Positions 35,939 through 45,277 of a stretch of 64,000 nucleotides of DNA are shown here, piece by piece (the first letter of the stretch is position 1; the number at the start of each line of letters is the position of its first letter). A program made the translations under genes and the position numbers. The DNA comes from Coprobacter secundus (lineage in GTDB: Bacteria; Bacteroidota; Bacteroidia; Bacteroidales; Coprobacteraceae), in contig JTDA01000017.1 of NCBI GenBank assembly GCA_000803105.1, positions 1 to 64,000 on the forward strand. Reading direction: 5' to 3'. A model generated the notes under the pieces. The model was not told where the DNA came from and ran no database searches. It saw only the letters and a program-made list of their open reading frames with translations.

Positions 35939-36856
35939 TTAAAATTTGTTACAGCGTTCAAAAAAGTTTATTGCTTCGAGTTCTGCTTTCATTTTGATTT
36001 CTTCTTCGTCTGTCATGTTTTGAAATGGAGTTCGGTTTTTGCCTAAGTCTAAGCCTATGAGTTTCATTATGCGCTTGCCTCCTACAATATTGCCACGGAA
36101 ATGGCAAATAATATTGATTACTTCTTGAGCAAAATTTTGGTGTTCACGAGCTAAGTCTAAGTTCCCGTTTTTCCAAGCTTCTATGATGCCTACCAATTCT
36201 TTTCCATTATAGTTGGTTGTTCCTCCAATTCCACCTTGAGCTCCCCCCATGGCTAAGCAGGGGAGAATGGTCTCGTCTTGTCCATGTAGCATGTCATACT
36301 TGCCATTTTTGTAAAGGCGGCATTGATTGTATTCATACAGGCTTTCGAATGTATATTTGATACCAGCAAAATTAGGTATTCGCCCGTCTACTTCTTCAAG
36401 TAATTTAATCATAGGTAAAAAGGCTCCGTTGAAGGCTGGGATGTGGTAGTAATAAAAAGGAAGCGTTGGAGCACTTGTTGCAATTTCTTCGATATATTTT
36501 ACTAATTCTTCAATACGTCCGATTTTTGGGAAAGGAGGAGCCATTGCTCCGATACCCCAAGCTCCTATTTTTTGTGCATGTTCGGCTAATATTTGGCTGG
36601 ATTTTACACAACAGCTACCGACATGTACAATTACTTTAAAGTTCTTGGGTACTACAGCTATCCAACGTTCGGCAAGTTTCATGCGTTCTTTTTCGGTCAG
36701 CATATACCCTTCTCCAGATGAACCGTTAATAAATACACCCTGTAATCCATTCTTTTGTAACATTTTAGCATAAGCTTCAATAGGTTCATAATTTACATCT
36801 CCATTCTCATAAAATGGTGTAAATGGAGCATCTATTAATCCGATAATTTTTTCCAT
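35939..36856 (-). CDS. nanL: N-acetylneuraminate lyase (DapA/NanA family)
   Basis: Cleaves N-acetylneuraminic acid to N-acetylmannosamine and pyruvate. The 305 residues hold the Schiff-base lysine K167 in GIKYT, the catalytic tyrosine Y137 in YYYHIPAF, and the carboxylate-binding loop GSSGEG at 45-50. The combination with GSSGEG and YYYHIP points to the lyase rather than dihydrodipicolinate synthase. The flanking epimerase and MFS transporter support this. Confidence 0.88.
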   Translation of the reverse strand: MEKIIGLIDAPFTPFYENGDVNYEPIEAYAKMLQKNGLQGVFINGSSGEGYMLTEKERMKLAERWIAVVPKNFKVIVHVGSCCVKSSQILAEHAQKIGAWGIGAMAPPFPKIGRIEELVKYIEEIATSAPTLPFYYYHIPAFNGAFLPMIKLLEEVDGRIPNFAGIKYTFESLYEYNQCRLYKNGKYDMLHGQDETILPCLAMGGAQGGIGGTTNYNGKELVGIIEAWKNGNLDLAREHQNFAQEVINIICHFRGNIVGGKRIMKLIGLDLGKNRTPFQNMTDEEEIKMKAELEAINFFERCNKF

Positions 36857-36882
36857 AGTTATAATTATTATATTTTGTTATT

Positions 36883-38133
36883 TTATTTCATATTGTCTGT
36901 TTGGGGACGTAAAAAATATAATTGAAGGAATACTGCAGCGACAACAATTACACTTAACATTGCAAATCCTTGCCCAAGGCTTCCGTTGTCGGACCATTTC
37001 CCGAGTAGTTCTGTTACAGCAGCTCCTGCAAAAACTCCAATCATATTCATTATTCCATATGCAGTACTGCGATATTTAGTGGAAACGAATTGACAAAGAA
37101 TAGGCATGTTATTGGCATCAAAAATACCAAAACCTATGCCGAAGAGAAGTCCAGCCCCGATAACAGCAATGAGGTTGTGTCCGAATCCTAATAATAATAA
37201 GGCTGGGATAGTTAGACCTAAGCCGATGGCTCCAGTATAAATACGCCCTCGTATATTTTTCTGTACCCAACGATCCGAGAGAATACCCCCGAAAATAACA
37301 CCTATAAAAGAAGAAAAAGCGATAGTTATAGTGGATAATGGACCCGCTTGGGACATTGGGATATTTAGATTTTCTGCAAACAATGTCGGCAACCAATTTT
37401 TTGTTGCCCAACCAGGTAGACTGGGAGCTGCAAAATAGAATAGAATAATCCAAAAAGCCCAAGAAGAAAACAAAATACTTATACCAGCCAGAAGTGTTGT
37501 TTTTTTGAGTTCAGAATTTCTTTTTGTTTCTATTTCTTTTGCCAGAATATGAGTGGGATTTTCATGTAATAATACTATTAATATCAATGAGTAAATAATC
37601 CCGATAATTCCAAACCACTGAAAAGTCGATTGCCATGAAAACATGGCTGCGGCTGTTGCTCCGAATCCTCCTATAGCTTGCCCAACATAAAGACCTGTCA
37701 TGTGTATTCCTATTGCCAAAGATCGAGATTTGTCACGATGCCAATCAGCTATGAGAGAAAGAGCAGATGGAATATAAAGTGCTTCGCTGATTCCCATTAT
37801 AGCCCGGAGCCAATAAAGCTCATTATATGATTTTGCATATCCCATTAAGAAAGTAACAGCGGACCAGACAAAGAGGCTGCCAACAATAAGCCATTTCCGA
37901 CTAAATCGATCTGCTATCATCCCTGCAATTGGGCTCATAAATCCGTAAATCCATAGAAAAATGGCCATCAATGCTCCGAATGCTTCTGCCTTGTTTAGTT
38001 CCGTAATGTCTATTTTCATAGAAGCTTGCATAGTAGAGAGCATTTGCCTGTCCATATAATTAAGCAAAGCTACTACCCATAGTAAGCTTACTACTATCCA
38101 AGGATAAATACTTTTGTTTCTCATTGGTATCAT
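36883..38133 (-). CDS. nanT: MFS transporter, probable sialic acid importer
   Basis: A 416-residue inner-membrane transporter with about 12 hydrophobic segments. The MFS signature region lies after TM2 (GMIADRFSRKWLI) and again in the second half (GGILSDRWVQKNIRGRIY). Closest in type to the anion:cation symporter/hexuronate-sialic acid group. First gene of the nanT-nanL-nanE-creatininase operon; substrate assignment rests on context. A TATTTTTG box at 38170-38163 may be its -7 element. Confidence 0.82.
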   Translation of the reverse strand: MIPMRNKSIYPWIVVSLLWVVALLNYMDRQMLSTMQASMKIDITELNKAEAFGALMAIFLWIYGFMSPIAGMIADRFSRKWLIVGSLFVWSAVTFLMGYAKSYNELYWLRAIMGISEALYIPSALSLIADWHRDKSRSLAIGIHMTGLYVGQAIGGFGATAAAMFSWQSTFQWFGIIGIIYSLILIVLLHENPTHILAKEIETKRNSELKKTTLLAGISILFSSWAFWIILFYFAAPSLPGWATKNWLPTLFAENLNIPMSQAGPLSTITIAFSSFIGVIFGGILSDRWVQKNIRGRIYTGAIGLGLTIPALLLLGFGHNLIAVIGAGLLFGIGFGIFDANNMPILCQFVSTKYRSTAYGIMNMIGVFAGAAVTELLGKWSDNGSLGQGFAMLSVIVVAAVFLQLYFLRPQTDNMK

Positions 38134-38637
38134 ATATAAATTAATAATTTAAATTTTGATGGCAAAAATAATAAATATATTTATTATATATTGCATTTTT
38201 TATGATATAACGAATAATATTATTGTTAAAGTACTTTATTGAATAATAGCGAAGAGAGATTTTTGAAAGACTTAAAATAATTTGTGGGCCTAATTGTTTT
38301 TTAGGAGATTAAAATTGCTATGGAATAAAAAAACTATACTGTTTTTATTGGTTTCTAATTGTATTTATGTTTTTATTATATTGTATATCAATATATTATG
38401 TATTTGGACATAATACAGTTTTATGCACTTTTTTTGTATTAAAAAATGATAAATACTGTGAACTTAACGGAGTAAAAGCTTGTTATGTTTGATAAGTAAT
38501 ATATCTTTGCAGCATGTGAAAAGATAGGGCTGTGAAGTCGCTATTTTTTTTAAAGAAAAAAGATTGTTTATGCAATTATTGCATAGATTATTTTTAAAGA
38601 AAAAGAAGATAAAACATTATCTTAAAAGAAGAGCAGA
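38134..38637. other. Intergenic region with divergent promoters and structured tolC leader
   Basis: About 500 nt, very AT-rich. It holds the tolC-operon promoter (38480-38509) and an inverted repeat ATTATGT-N6-ACATAAT at 38395-38414 that could be an operator. The presumed leader (from about 38515) contains ATGCAA-tta-TTGCAT at 38570-38584 and a repeated TTTTTAAAGAAAAA, plus AAGATAAaacaTTATCTT near 38607-38624. No gene seen. Confidence 0.45.
38480..38509 (+). promoter_or_regulatory. Promoter of the tolC-hlyD-permease operon
   Basis: TTG (38480-38482), 19-nt spacer, TATCTTTG (38502-38509). Consensus match; gives a leader of about 120 nt before the ATG at 38638. Confidence 0.65.
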
Positions 38638-40074
38638 ATGAAAAAATTAATCTCCCTCTGTTTGCTGACTGCAATAAGCAGTACTGCTATTTCACAACAA
38701 GTTTTTACGCTTGATTCTTGTAGGAATATGGCGTTGAATAATAATAAGCAAATACGTATTGCCGAAGAAAAGATTAAAGCAGCTGGTTATGAGAAAAAGT
38801 CAGCATTTGCTAACTATTTACCAGGGATTGATGTGATGGGTACTTATATGTACAATTCTAAAGAGATTTCATTGTTGAGTAAAGACCAAAAAGCTGAGTT
38901 GTCTCAATTAGGAACACAAGCTGCTAATGCTGTGCAAGGAGTGATTCCTCCACCTTATGAAACTATACTTGGACCTATGTTATCTGGGTTAGTTGCTCCG
39001 TTAAATGCTGTCGGGGGATCTTTGGTTGACGCATTACGGACAAATACCACAAATGTTTTTGCCGGAGCAGTGACGATAACTCAGCCTTTGTATATGGGAG
39101 GAAAAATCAGGGCATATAATCAGATAACCAAGTATGCTGAAAAATTAGCTCAGTCTCAAAAAAATACGGCCGTAAAAGATTTAATTTTTAAAGTAGATGA
39201 AGCTTATTGGCAGGTAGTTTCGTTGGTTTATAAGAAAAAATTAGCTGAGAGTTATGTAAGTCTTTTGGATACTTTAAATAATAATGTTCAGGAGATGATT
39301 CATGAAGGTGTGGCGACGAAATCGGATGGACTTACGGTCGCAGTAAAATTGAATGAGGCGCAGATAACCTTGACGAAAGTTGACAATGGATTAAGCTTGT
39401 CTAAAATGTTGCTGGCTCAAATGTGTGGTTTACCGGTCGATTTGCAATATAACTTGGCCGATGAAAATTCTTCTCCTCAGGTAGAATTGGTTCCACAAGC
39501 ATTTAATATGGATGAGGTATATGCTCACCGTAGTGAAATACATAGTTTGACATTAGCTACTGATATTTATAAATACAAGCAGCGAGTAGCTTTATCTTCT
39601 ATGTTGCCTAATTTAGCTTTAACGGGAAACTATATATTTTCTAATCCAAATGTTTTCAATAGTTTTGAGAATAAACTATCAGGTATGTTTAGTGTTGGTG
39701 TAGTTTTAAAGATTCCGATTTTCCATTGGGGAAAAGATTATTATAAAGTTAAAGCTGCAAAAACAGAGCGGAATATAGCGATGTTAAATCTGGAAGATGC
39801 AAAAGAAAAGATAGAGTTACAAGTAAATCAAGCTTCATTTAAGGTAAATGAGGCAAATAAAAAGTTGGAGATGACTCGTAAAAATATGGAAAAGGCTGAG
39901 GAGAACCTACGGAATGCTCAATACGGCTTTGAAGAAGGTGTGATGACTACTGATAATGTATTGGAAGCACAAACGGCATGGTTACAAGCTGAATCAGAGA
40001 AAATAGATGCAGAGATAGATGTACGTTTATGTAATGTGTATTTGTCTAAAGCCCTAGGAATAATGAATAAATAG
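38638..40074 (+). CDS. TolC-family outer-membrane efflux protein
   Basis: Outer-membrane channel of a tripartite exporter. The 478 residues begin with a signal peptide (MKKLISLCLLTAISSTAISQQ) and show two TolC-type repeats of coiled helices (FTLDSCRNMALNNNKQIRIAEEKI; the second ends ...LRNAQYGFEEGVMTTDNVLEAQ). First gene of a four-gene export operon, 36 nt before the HlyD-like gene. Confidence 0.93.
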   Translation: MKKLISLCLLTAISSTAISQQVFTLDSCRNMALNNNKQIRIAEEKIKAAGYEKKSAFANYLPGIDVMGTYMYNSKEISLLSKDQKAELSQLGTQAANAVQGVIPPPYETILGPMLSGLVAPLNAVGGSLVDALRTNTTNVFAGAVTITQPLYMGGKIRAYNQITKYAEKLAQSQKNTAVKDLIFKVDEAYWQVVSLVYKKKLAESYVSLLDTLNNNVQEMIHEGVATKSDGLTVAVKLNEAQITLTKVDNGLSLSKMLLAQMCGLPVDLQYNLADENSSPQVELVPQAFNMDEVYAHRSEIHSLTLATDIYKYKQRVALSSMLPNLALTGNYIFSNPNVFNSFENKLSGMFSVGVVLKIPIFHWGKDYYKVKAAKTERNIAMLNLEDAKEKIELQVNQASFKVNEANKKLEMTRKNMEKAEENLRNAQYGFEEGVMTTDNVLEAQTAWLQAESEKIDAEIDVRLCNVYLSKALGIMNK

Positions 40075-40110
40075 AAAAAAAGAATATAATAATAGAAAAA
40101 AATAGAAACA

Positions 40111-41109
40111 ATGGATACTCCGGAAAGAAAAAAAGAAAAAAGTCTGGCTATAGGTCTGGTTGGGCTGATAATTGTCATTGTTATTTTAGCTCTTATTGGC
40201 TTTTTTATGTTAGAGCCAAAACCTGAAATTATTCAAGGACAGGCAGAAGCTACACAGGTTCGTGTTTCTGGTAAGTTGCCAGGGCGTGTTGCCGAATTTA
40301 TGGTACAAGAAGGCCAGCAAGTTCATATGGGTGATACTTTAGTTCGTATTTTTTCTTCTGATGCAGAGGCGAAGTTGATGCAAGCAACAGCGATGGAGAA
40401 TGTATATAAAGCTCAGAATCAAAAAGTAGATAAAGGTTCTCGTATTGAAGTTATTAATTCTGCTCATGATATGTGGCAAAAAGCTATTGCAGGATTGGAG
40501 ATTGCGAAGAAATCTTATGATCGGGTACAGGCTCTTTATAATAAAGGGGTGGTTTCTGCCCAAAAGAGAGATGAAGCAGAAGCCAATTATAAAGCTATGC
40601 AAGCGACGGAAAGAGCTGCTCGTTCTCAATATGAAATGGCAAAGCGAGGAGCACAAATAGAAGATAAAGATGCTGCGGCAGCAATGGTAGAAGTTGCAAA
40701 AAGTGGGGTAGCACAGGTTGAATCGGTGTTGGCTGATTCTTATCTTACGGCACCGATTGATGGTGAGATTTCTGATATTTTCCCGAATGTTGGAGAATTA
40801 GTTGGACAAGGGGCTCCTATTATGAACGTTTTAGATTTAAGTAAAATGTGGGTAACATTTAATGTTCGGGAAGAATTATTGAAAGACTTAACAATGGGAA
40901 AAGAGTTAAAAGCAATTATTCCTGCATTAGGAAATAAAGAGGTAATATTAAAGATTTACTATATTAAAGATATGGGGTCTTATGCTGTGTGGCGTGCTAC
41001 AAAAGTTACGGGTCAATATGATGCTAAAACATTCCAAATTAAGGCTCGTCCAGTACAGGCTATCAAAGACTTGAGGCCGGGAATGTCTGTATTGATAAAA
41101 GAAAAATGA
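40111..41109 (+). CDS. HlyD/EmrA-type membrane fusion protein
   Basis: Periplasmic adaptor joining the TolC channel to inner-membrane permeases. The 332 residues have one N-terminal transmembrane helix (about 13-33), a biotinyl-lipoyl-like domain (VRVSGKLPGRVAEFMVQEGQQV), an alpha-helical hairpin (about 90-190) and a C-terminal beta-barrel domain (APIDGEISDIFPNVGELV). Lies between the tolC-like gene and the two permeases. Confidence 0.92.
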   Translation: MDTPERKKEKSLAIGLVGLIIVIVILALIGFFMLEPKPEIIQGQAEATQVRVSGKLPGRVAEFMVQEGQQVHMGDTLVRIFSSDAEAKLMQATAMENVYKAQNQKVDKGSRIEVINSAHDMWQKAIAGLEIAKKSYDRVQALYNKGVVSAQKRDEAEANYKAMQATERAARSQYEMAKRGAQIEDKDAAAAMVEVAKSGVAQVESVLADSYLTAPIDGEISDIFPNVGELVGQGAPIMNVLDLSKMWVTFNVREELLKDLTMGKELKAIIPALGNKEVILKIYYIKDMGSYAVWRATKVTGQYDAKTFQIKARPVQAIKDLRPGMSVLIKEK

Positions 41110-41152
41110 ACAGTTGAGCTTTTCTGAAAAATTGAGAGAAGCAATAAAAAAT

Positions 41153-42340
41153 ATGAAAATGGTTGATTTAAGATCTGGGTTTAAAATCCTTGGGACAGTC
41201 ATTGTTCGGGAATTGCATCGATTGGTATCCCGTCCGATATATATATTGTGTCTGATTGTCGCACCTCTTATCAGTTGTATTTTTTTGCTGACATTGATGG
41301 ATAAGGGATTGCCAGAAAGGTTACCGACGGCAGTCGTTGATCTTGACCATTCTACAGCTTCTAGAAATTTTATACGGCAACTTAATTCTCTTAGTTTGAT
41401 ACAAGTCGTAGAGCAGCCTAATAGTTTTACCGAAGCTCGTGAATCTTTACAAAGAGGTCAGATATATGGATTTTTGGTTATTCCAGAATCATTTGAGGCT
41501 AAAGCGATGGCTGGTAGGCAACCGGAATTATCTTTTTACACAAATAATGGCTATTATATCCCGGGAGCGTTGCTTTATAAAGGGTTTAAAACTATGTCTG
41601 TGTTAGCTTCAGGGGCGATTGTTCAACAGACATTGTTAGCACATGGACAATATGGTTATGAAATAACTCCAAAGCTACAACCAATAGTTCCCGATGTACA
41701 TGCGTTAGGAAATCCATGGTTAAATTATTCTGTTTATCTTAATAATACATTTATTCCGGGGATGCTTCAGTTGCTTATTTTGTTAACTACAGTTTTTAGT
41801 ATTGGTTCCGAGATAAAACATGGGACTTCGAGAGAGTGGCTGGCAAAATCTCATAATTCTATTATATTGGCGATAACAGGTAAATTATTACCACAAACGG
41901 TTATATTTTTTGTGGTAGGGGCTTTGTGCCAATCGTTGTTATATGGTTATTGGCACTTCCCTTTGCATAATGGAATATGGCCTATGTTGTCAGCCATGTT
42001 ACTATTGGTAATAGCATCTCAGAGTTATGCTGTAATAATGATGAGTATTGCCCCTTCTTTGCGTATTGGCTTAAGTATGGCTGGCCTGTTTGGAATTATA
42101 TCTATTTCAATTACAGGTTTTTCATTTCCTGTACCGGCGATGTATTCTCCGTTTAGGTTGTTGACCAATATATTTCCGTTGCGGCATTATTTTTTGATTT
42201 ATGCCGATCAAGCATTGAATGGAATACCTCTTTACTATTCACGGATACAATATTTAGCTCTTTTTCTTTTTGCTTTAGCTTCATTGCCTTTGTTACCTCG
42301 GCTTAAGAAAGCTTTGCAAAGACAGATATATGTCCCATAA
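41153..42340 (+). CDS. ABC-2 type transporter permease (first copy)
   Basis: An inner-membrane permease of about 395 residues. Features: one N-terminal transmembrane segment (about 25-45), a large extracytoplasmic domain starting PTAVVDLDHSTASRNFIRQL, and five C-terminal helices (from about 220), the ABC2_membrane_3 layout of YbhR/YbhS-like proteins. ATG 41153 chosen; a TTG at 41114 just after the hlyD stop would add 13 residues. No ATP-binding subunit gene lies in the operon. Confidence 0.85.
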   Translation: MKMVDLRSGFKILGTVIVRELHRLVSRPIYILCLIVAPLISCIFLLTLMDKGLPERLPTAVVDLDHSTASRNFIRQLNSLSLIQVVEQPNSFTEARESLQRGQIYGFLVIPESFEAKAMAGRQPELSFYTNNGYYIPGALLYKGFKTMSVLASGAIVQQTLLAHGQYGYEITPKLQPIVPDVHALGNPWLNYSVYLNNTFIPGMLQLLILLTTVFSIGSEIKHGTSREWLAKSHNSIILAITGKLLPQTVIFFVVGALCQSLLYGYWHFPLHNGIWPMLSAMLLLVIASQSYAVIMMSIAPSLRIGLSMAGLFGIISISITGFSFPVPAMYSPFRLLTNIFPLRHYFLIYADQALNGIPLYYSRIQYLALFLFALASLPLLPRLKKALQRQIYVP

Positions 42341-42375
42341 TATAATCCGAAGTTTATATAGTAAAATTGATAAAA

Positions 42376-43614
42376 ATGAAAATATCAATATTAAAAGAGC
42401 AGTTAAAAACAGGTTTCCTGGATATATGTTATATCTGGAGAAAAGAATATATAACAGTTTTTCGAGATTTTGGAGCCTTGATATTTTTTCTGGCCTTACC
42501 TTTCGCTTATCCTCTCTTATATGCTTTGATTTATAATCCGGAGGTTGTCAGAGATGTCCCAATGGTAGTTGTAGACAATGCCCGTACTCCATTGAGCCGA
42601 GAGTTAGCACGTAATATGGATGCATCCCCTAATGCTAAGATTGTATCATATTGTGCAAATATGGAAGAGGCGAAAGAGCTGATGTATCGAAAGGAGTGTT
42701 ATGGGATTCTGCTAATTCCAGAAGATTTCAGTAAGAAATTGGTTAGAGGAGAGCAAAGTCCCGTGATGTTCTATTCAGATATGAGTATTATGCTTAATTA
42801 TAAAGGTTTTCTAATGGCGATTACTGATGTGACTATGGATTTAGGAGCTAAATTGCAAGTAGAGACTTTGGGAGGAGCAACTCCAGAGCAGATTAGTATG
42901 GCTACTTCTCCTGTTCCATATAGTTCTATTACTATGTATAATCCAGAGTCTGGATTCGGATCTTTTTTAATACCTGCAATTTTAGTCCTTATATTACAGC
43001 AAAGTTTAGTTTTAGGGATAGGTCTTTTGGCCGGAGGAGTATATGAACATAAAAAGCTTCACCATTATTATTCCGGTCGAGAACGTATTCATAATAATAT
43101 TATTCATATCGTTTTAGGTAAGGCTATATGTTATTATAGTATATATATTGTACCTACAGTTTTTATATTGCATGTGGTTCCATGGATATTTAGTTTTCCA
43201 CAAATAGGAAATCAGTGGGAAATATATGCATTTATGGCTCCTTTTTTATTTGCTTCGATCTTTTTTTCAATGACATTATCCGTATTTGTACGTGAACGAG
43301 AAACGTCATTTTTACTTTTTGTATTTACTTCTCTCTTATTTTTGTTTATATCTGGTATTACGTGGCCTTATTATGCAATGCCTGAGTTTTGGAAAATTAT
43401 AGGAACAATGATTCCTTCGACATGGGGTATTCAAGGATTTGTAGGAATAAATACGGCCGGAGGTACAATTGATGATGTCCATGAGTCTTTTATTTGGTTA
43501 TGGGTTCTAACAGGATTTTATTTTGTTACTACATGCTTAGTATATCGTTATCAAATTTATAAGGATAAAAAACGGGGTTTTAAAGGAAATTTAGTATTGA
43601 CTGATGAAGTGTAA
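42376..43614 (+). CDS. ABC-2 type transporter permease (second copy)
   Basis: A second permease of about 412 residues with the same layout: transmembrane segment near 30-50 (LIFFLALPFAYPLLYALIY), extracytoplasmic domain starting MVVVDNARTPLSRELARNM, and C-terminal helices. ATG 42376 preferred to the TTG at 42367. Paralogous to the preceding gene, so the pair probably forms a heterodimer. Last gene of the export operon. Confidence 0.85.
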   Translation: MKISILKEQLKTGFLDICYIWRKEYITVFRDFGALIFFLALPFAYPLLYALIYNPEVVRDVPMVVVDNARTPLSRELARNMDASPNAKIVSYCANMEEAKELMYRKECYGILLIPEDFSKKLVRGEQSPVMFYSDMSIMLNYKGFLMAITDVTMDLGAKLQVETLGGATPEQISMATSPVPYSSITMYNPESGFGSFLIPAILVLILQQSLVLGIGLLAGGVYEHKKLHHYYSGRERIHNNIIHIVLGKAICYYSIYIVPTVFILHVVPWIFSFPQIGNQWEIYAFMAPFLFASIFFSMTLSVFVRERETSFLLFVFTSLLFLFISGITWPYYAMPEFWKIIGTMIPSTWGIQGFVGINTAGGTIDDVHESFIWLWVLTGFYFVTTCLVYRYQIYKDKKRGFKGNLVLTDEV

Positions 43615-43637
43615 CATAAAGAGAATGAATAAAAAGT

Positions 43638-43670
43638 AAAATCTCTATCCTATTCAGGGATGGAGATTTT
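43638..43670 (+). terminator. Terminator of the export operon
   Basis: AAAATCTCTATCC (43638-43650) pairs with GGATGGAGATTTT (43658-43670), one G:U pair, followed by TT. Confidence 0.82.
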
Positions 43671-43810
43671 TTATGTGTGTTATATTTGATATACAAATAT
43701 TTTTGCGTTACATTTATATTAAATTTTTTCAGTATGTTTTATCTTTTTGTTTAATTCTTTAACTTTGTTGTCTTGCTCCAAAATAAATAGTCTTTCTAAA
43801 CCTGAATAGA

Positions 43811-43990
43811 ATGAAGAAATTTTTATGTATTATTATTGCAATGTTGGGTATTTGGGCAATATTAGCATTCTTCTATGTTCAAATTCCAGATTATTATCAA
43901 GATAGAACCGGGAAAAGGGGAGAAATATGGCAGAATGTATTATCTAAAGTAATATGCAAGGTTGGAAATGGTAGTAATTTCTATTTTTAA
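43811..43990 (+). pseudogene. Truncated endonuclease I-like remnant
   Basis: A 59-codon frame starting MKKFLCIIIAMLGIWAILAF that contains a hydrophobic signal-like head followed by VQIPDYYQDRTGKRGEIW. This aligns with the mature N-termini of the two endonuclease I genes downstream (QIPAGYYEGARGKSGAEL). It stops after about 20 further residues that have lost similarity. I read it as the front piece of a third, decayed copy. A small independent exported peptide is the alternative. Confidence 0.55.
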
Positions 43991-44187
43991 AATATATTTA
44001 TTAAACAATAAAGCGTTATAACGATTTTGTTTGTCTTTTTAGATTTACATTTTTGAGTTTGGAAGATATGAGTAGGAGAGTATATAAAGTTATAAAGGGA
44101 CTCGAAATTTTGGGTGAAGGTATATAATTTAGGTTATTGCCTCGAATATATTGAAAAGTGAAAATGTTGTACGGTAATCGAATGTTT

Positions 44188-45260
44188 ATGAAGAAATTGA
44201 GCTATTTTTCTGTTAGTTTTTGGTTTTTTGGGTCGTATCGTTTTATTTAATTGCGCAGGCTCCGGCTAATTATTATCAAAGTGCAATAGGGAAAAAAGAA
44301 AGAGAACTAAAAACAGCCTTATATAATATTGTAAAAGACCATACGGTTCTGTCTTATACTCCAGGATTATGGAATGCGTATAAAGATACAGATGCAAAGT
44401 CTGACGGTACAGTGTGGGATATGTATTCAAGCATATCGAGATTTACATTTGGTGTGGATCAAGACTCTGGTTCAGGAGGTACTACGGAAGGTGATAAGTA
44501 TAATAGAGAGCATTCTTTCCCGCAAGAATGGTTTAATGGTAAGTCGCCAATGAAAACAGACCTTTATCACGTATATCCTACAGATAAGTTAGTGAATAAT
44601 AAAAGAGGAAGTTATCCTTTTGGAGAAACAAATGGAGAATCGTATAAATCAGCTGGTAATTTTAGTAAATTAGGTCGGTGTACATATCCAGGTTATTCGG
44701 GAACTGTATTTGAACCAAATGATGAGTATAAGGGTGATTTTGCCCGTTCTTATTTTTATATGGTAACTTGCTATGAAGATAAAGTGAGTGGTTGGAATAG
44801 TGAGATGCTAAATAATACTTCATATCCTGCATTTACAACTTGGGCGATGAATTTATTGTTGGAATGGAACAGAAAAGATCCAGTTAGCAAGAAAGAAACA
44901 GATAGGAATAATATGGTATATTCTGAGTATCAGCATAATCGTAATCCTTTTATTGATTATCCTCAATTGGCTGAACATATTTGGGGTAACCTTAAGGATA
45001 TGCCTTTTGATGGTACTACATCTGTAGAAGAGTGGGCGCTGGATAATATCTCCGTTTTTGTTACTTCTGGAAATATCTTGACGGTAGTGGATGCACCAGC
45101 TAATTCGATTCTGAAACTATATAATATGTCAGGAGAATTAATAGTTGAGCATCAGATTCTGTCTGACAGATATGAAACTGAAGTTGGAACTGAAGGTGTT
45201 TATATAGCACATGTTATTACTTCTTCAAGGGTTTGTGCAGTTAAAGTTTTTATTAGGTGA
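44188..45260 (+). CDS. Endonuclease I family nuclease, signal peptide frameshifted
   Basis: A secreted nuclease of the EndA/Vvn/bacillus BsuI-type His-Me finger family. From ATG 44188 the signal peptide begins MKKLSYFSVSF, but the frame breaks in a T run at 44217-44221; one more T would join it to VFWVVSFYLIAQAPANYY, giving the same 30-residue head length as the next gene. The body has YNREHSFPQEWF (active-site His), HVYPTDKLVNNKRGSYPFG and RNPFIDYPQLAEHIWG. The C-terminal ~75 residues are a T9SS-type sorting domain ending VCAVKVFIR. Without the shift a TTG at 44220 is the only start, leaving a poor signal peptide. Confidence 0.8.
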
Positions 45261-45277
45261 TATAAGGAAAATTTAAG

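Noticed and set aside
35939..36856. Dihydrodipicolinate synthase (DapA) as the identity of this lyase-family gene
   Set aside because: The GSSGEG loop, YYYHIP motif and the neighbouring AGE epimerase and MFS transporter fit N-acetylneuraminate lyase better.
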